Positions 4,990-5,800 of a stretch of 5,800 nt of DNA are shown here, piece by piece. The stretch comes from Desulfovibrio desulfuricans (GTDB lineage Bacteria > Desulfobacterota > Desulfovibrionia > Desulfovibrionales > Desulfovibrionaceae), in assembly GCA_003251995.1 (NCBI GenBank), contig QKDT01000231.1:1-5800 (forward strand), in the 5' to 3' direction. Under the pieces are notes generated by a model. It ran no database searches. It was not told the origin of the DNA and saw only the letters and a list, made by a program, of their open reading frames with translations. Position 1 is the first letter of the stretch, and each line of letters begins with the position of its first letter. The translations under genes and the position numbers were made by a program.

Positions 4990-5800
4990 ACTGTTGCTGG
5001 TAAGGGCTGCGGGCATCAGGACGATGCCAACCGCGTTCTGCGCATAGCTCAAAGTCTTGGTTTGCCCCTGCCTGCCGCCCATTGTGATCCTGCTGCCCTC
5101 AGCCGTATGGCAGCGGCGCTCAGATACGAAACCAGGGCTGACATGGCCTTTTTGCCTTTTTGTTGCACGGTTGAGGCCGAGGCCCTGGGCGCAAACATCA
5201 CCCTTGGCAATGCCGATTGCGGGCCGCGACCCTCGGGGTATGCCTACGATTCACTTGCATCTTTTGTTAGTGATAACAGAGTGATGGATTTCAGCCAGGG
5301 ACGAGTTAAAGCGATACTTGAAGCTTGCCATCTGCTAAAAAAACAAGGCGAGATGGTTGCGGTTGAGGTAAGCGGCCCGGTCAGCATTTTGTCGGCTCTG
5401 GTTGATTTTGCGGTGCTTTTTAAATGCTGGCGCAAGGATGAGGCATTGACGACTCAGGCCTTTCAGCACATTGGCGGTCAGCTTGAACTGTACGCGCAAA
5501 AGCTATGCGAAGCCGGGGTTGATCTGATCAGTTTTGCCGACCCTGCCGCAGCCCCACATATTATCGGGCCGCGTTTTTCGTCCATGCTGGCAAGGTCATT
5601 CCTTGCGCCTTTTTTGAAAAATATTGCCGCTTCGCTCTCCGGCGTGGCCCTGCATCTTTGCCCGCATAGCACTGCCATAATGATCAACGCAGGCCTTGCC
5701 GCGTGGGATGAAACACCTGCCGACGGGCAGCCCACCTATCAGCGTGCCTGCGTTGCTTTGGCCCAACCAGAGCGTATTTTTGGCAAGCGCTGCATCAAAC
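4864..5800 (+). CDS. UroD-family methyltransferase MT2, partial (3' end outside window)
   Basis: The frame is open from ATG 4864 to the window edge, giving 312 codons without a stop. After a Gln/Ala-rich start (residues 1-45), the UroD/MtaA-type fold can be followed: 'AHCDPAALSRMAAAL' (from about 72), 'PFCCTVEAEALGA' (98-110), 'VSGPVSIL', 'EAGVDLISFADPAAAPHIIGP', and the zinc-site pair His264-x-Cys266 in 'HLCPHS'. Cys310 appears at the very edge; it is closer to Cys266 (44 residues) than the third ligand is in MT1 (81 residues), so the third ligand may lie beyond the window. The usual N-terminal 'ER..A..G...DR.P' segment, present in MT1, is missing. No good ribosome site precedes ATG 4864, which lies six bases after the corrinoid stop, so coupled translation is likely. 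In-frame GTGs at 4912, 4915 and 4930 have no better ribosome sites. With MT1 it probably forms the second half of a two-step methyl transfer (inference). Confidence 0.82.
   Translation, partial: MEQQAAKQQAQAAEQTVVDQRAVKQQAPGQDKASQGQAAQSQTVAGKGCGHQDDANRVLRIAQSLGLPLPAAHCDPAALSRMAAALRYETRADMAFLPFCCTVEAEALGANITLGNADCGPRPSGYAYDSLASFVSDNRVMDFSQGRVKAILEACHLLKKQGEMVAVEVSGPVSILSALVDFAVLFKCWRKDEALTTQAFQHIGGQLELYAQKLCEAGVDLISFADPAAAPHIIGPRFSSMLARSFLAPFLKNIAASLSGVALHLCPHSTAIMINAGLAAWDETPADGQPTYQRACVALAQPERIFGKRCIK

Overview
The window carries a six-gene cluster, all on the + strand. It combines an ABC importer of the sulfonate/nitrate/taurine type with a corrinoid-dependent methyl-transfer module. In order: a secreted solute-binding protein (215-1264), a membrane permease (1417-2175), a uroporphyrinogen-decarboxylase-family (UroD-family) methyltransferase, MT1 (2243-3340), the importer ATPase (3395-4195), a small B12-binding corrinoid protein (4192-4857), and a second UroD-family methyltransferase, MT2 (4864 to beyond the window end). 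Bases 1-214 hold no gene I can support, only a leader with inverted repeats and the ribosome site of the first gene.

This gene content suggests a strict anaerobe that uses methylated compounds. The codon use, moderate GC and family mix would fit a Desulfovibrio/Bilophila-type sulfate reducer, but no taxonomic marker is present and this is only a lean. The likely scheme, inferred from known families: the importer brings in a small substrate, one UroD-family enzyme moves its methyl group to the cobalt of the corrinoid protein, and the other moves it on to a thiol or folate acceptor. MT1 has all three zinc ligands of the MtaA/MtbA group (His236, Cys238, Cys319). MT2 shows the His-x-Cys part (His264, Cys266) before the window cuts it off. 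No reductive activator of the corrinoid, no substrate methyltransferase of the MttB/MtmB/MtaB types and no regulator are visible. The substrate cannot be read from the sequence.

Transcription may be layered. A perfect 14-bp hairpin lies between the binding-protein and permease genes. A short hairpin with seven T's lies at the end of the permease gene and runs straight into a TTTACA/TATAAT promoter-like pair in front of MT1. From MT1 on the genes are close, and the corrinoid gene overlaps the ATPase stop.

The most unusual point is the corrinoid/MT2 junction. The two reading frames are the same frame, separated only by one amber codon (TAG, 4855-4857) and two sense codons. A Gln/Ala-rich stretch starts before the TAG and continues for about 40 residues after it, where the normal N-terminal segment of a UroD-family enzyme would be expected. 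It looks like an interdomain linker with a stop codon in it: a split fusion, two genes close to fusing, or less likely a read-through codon.
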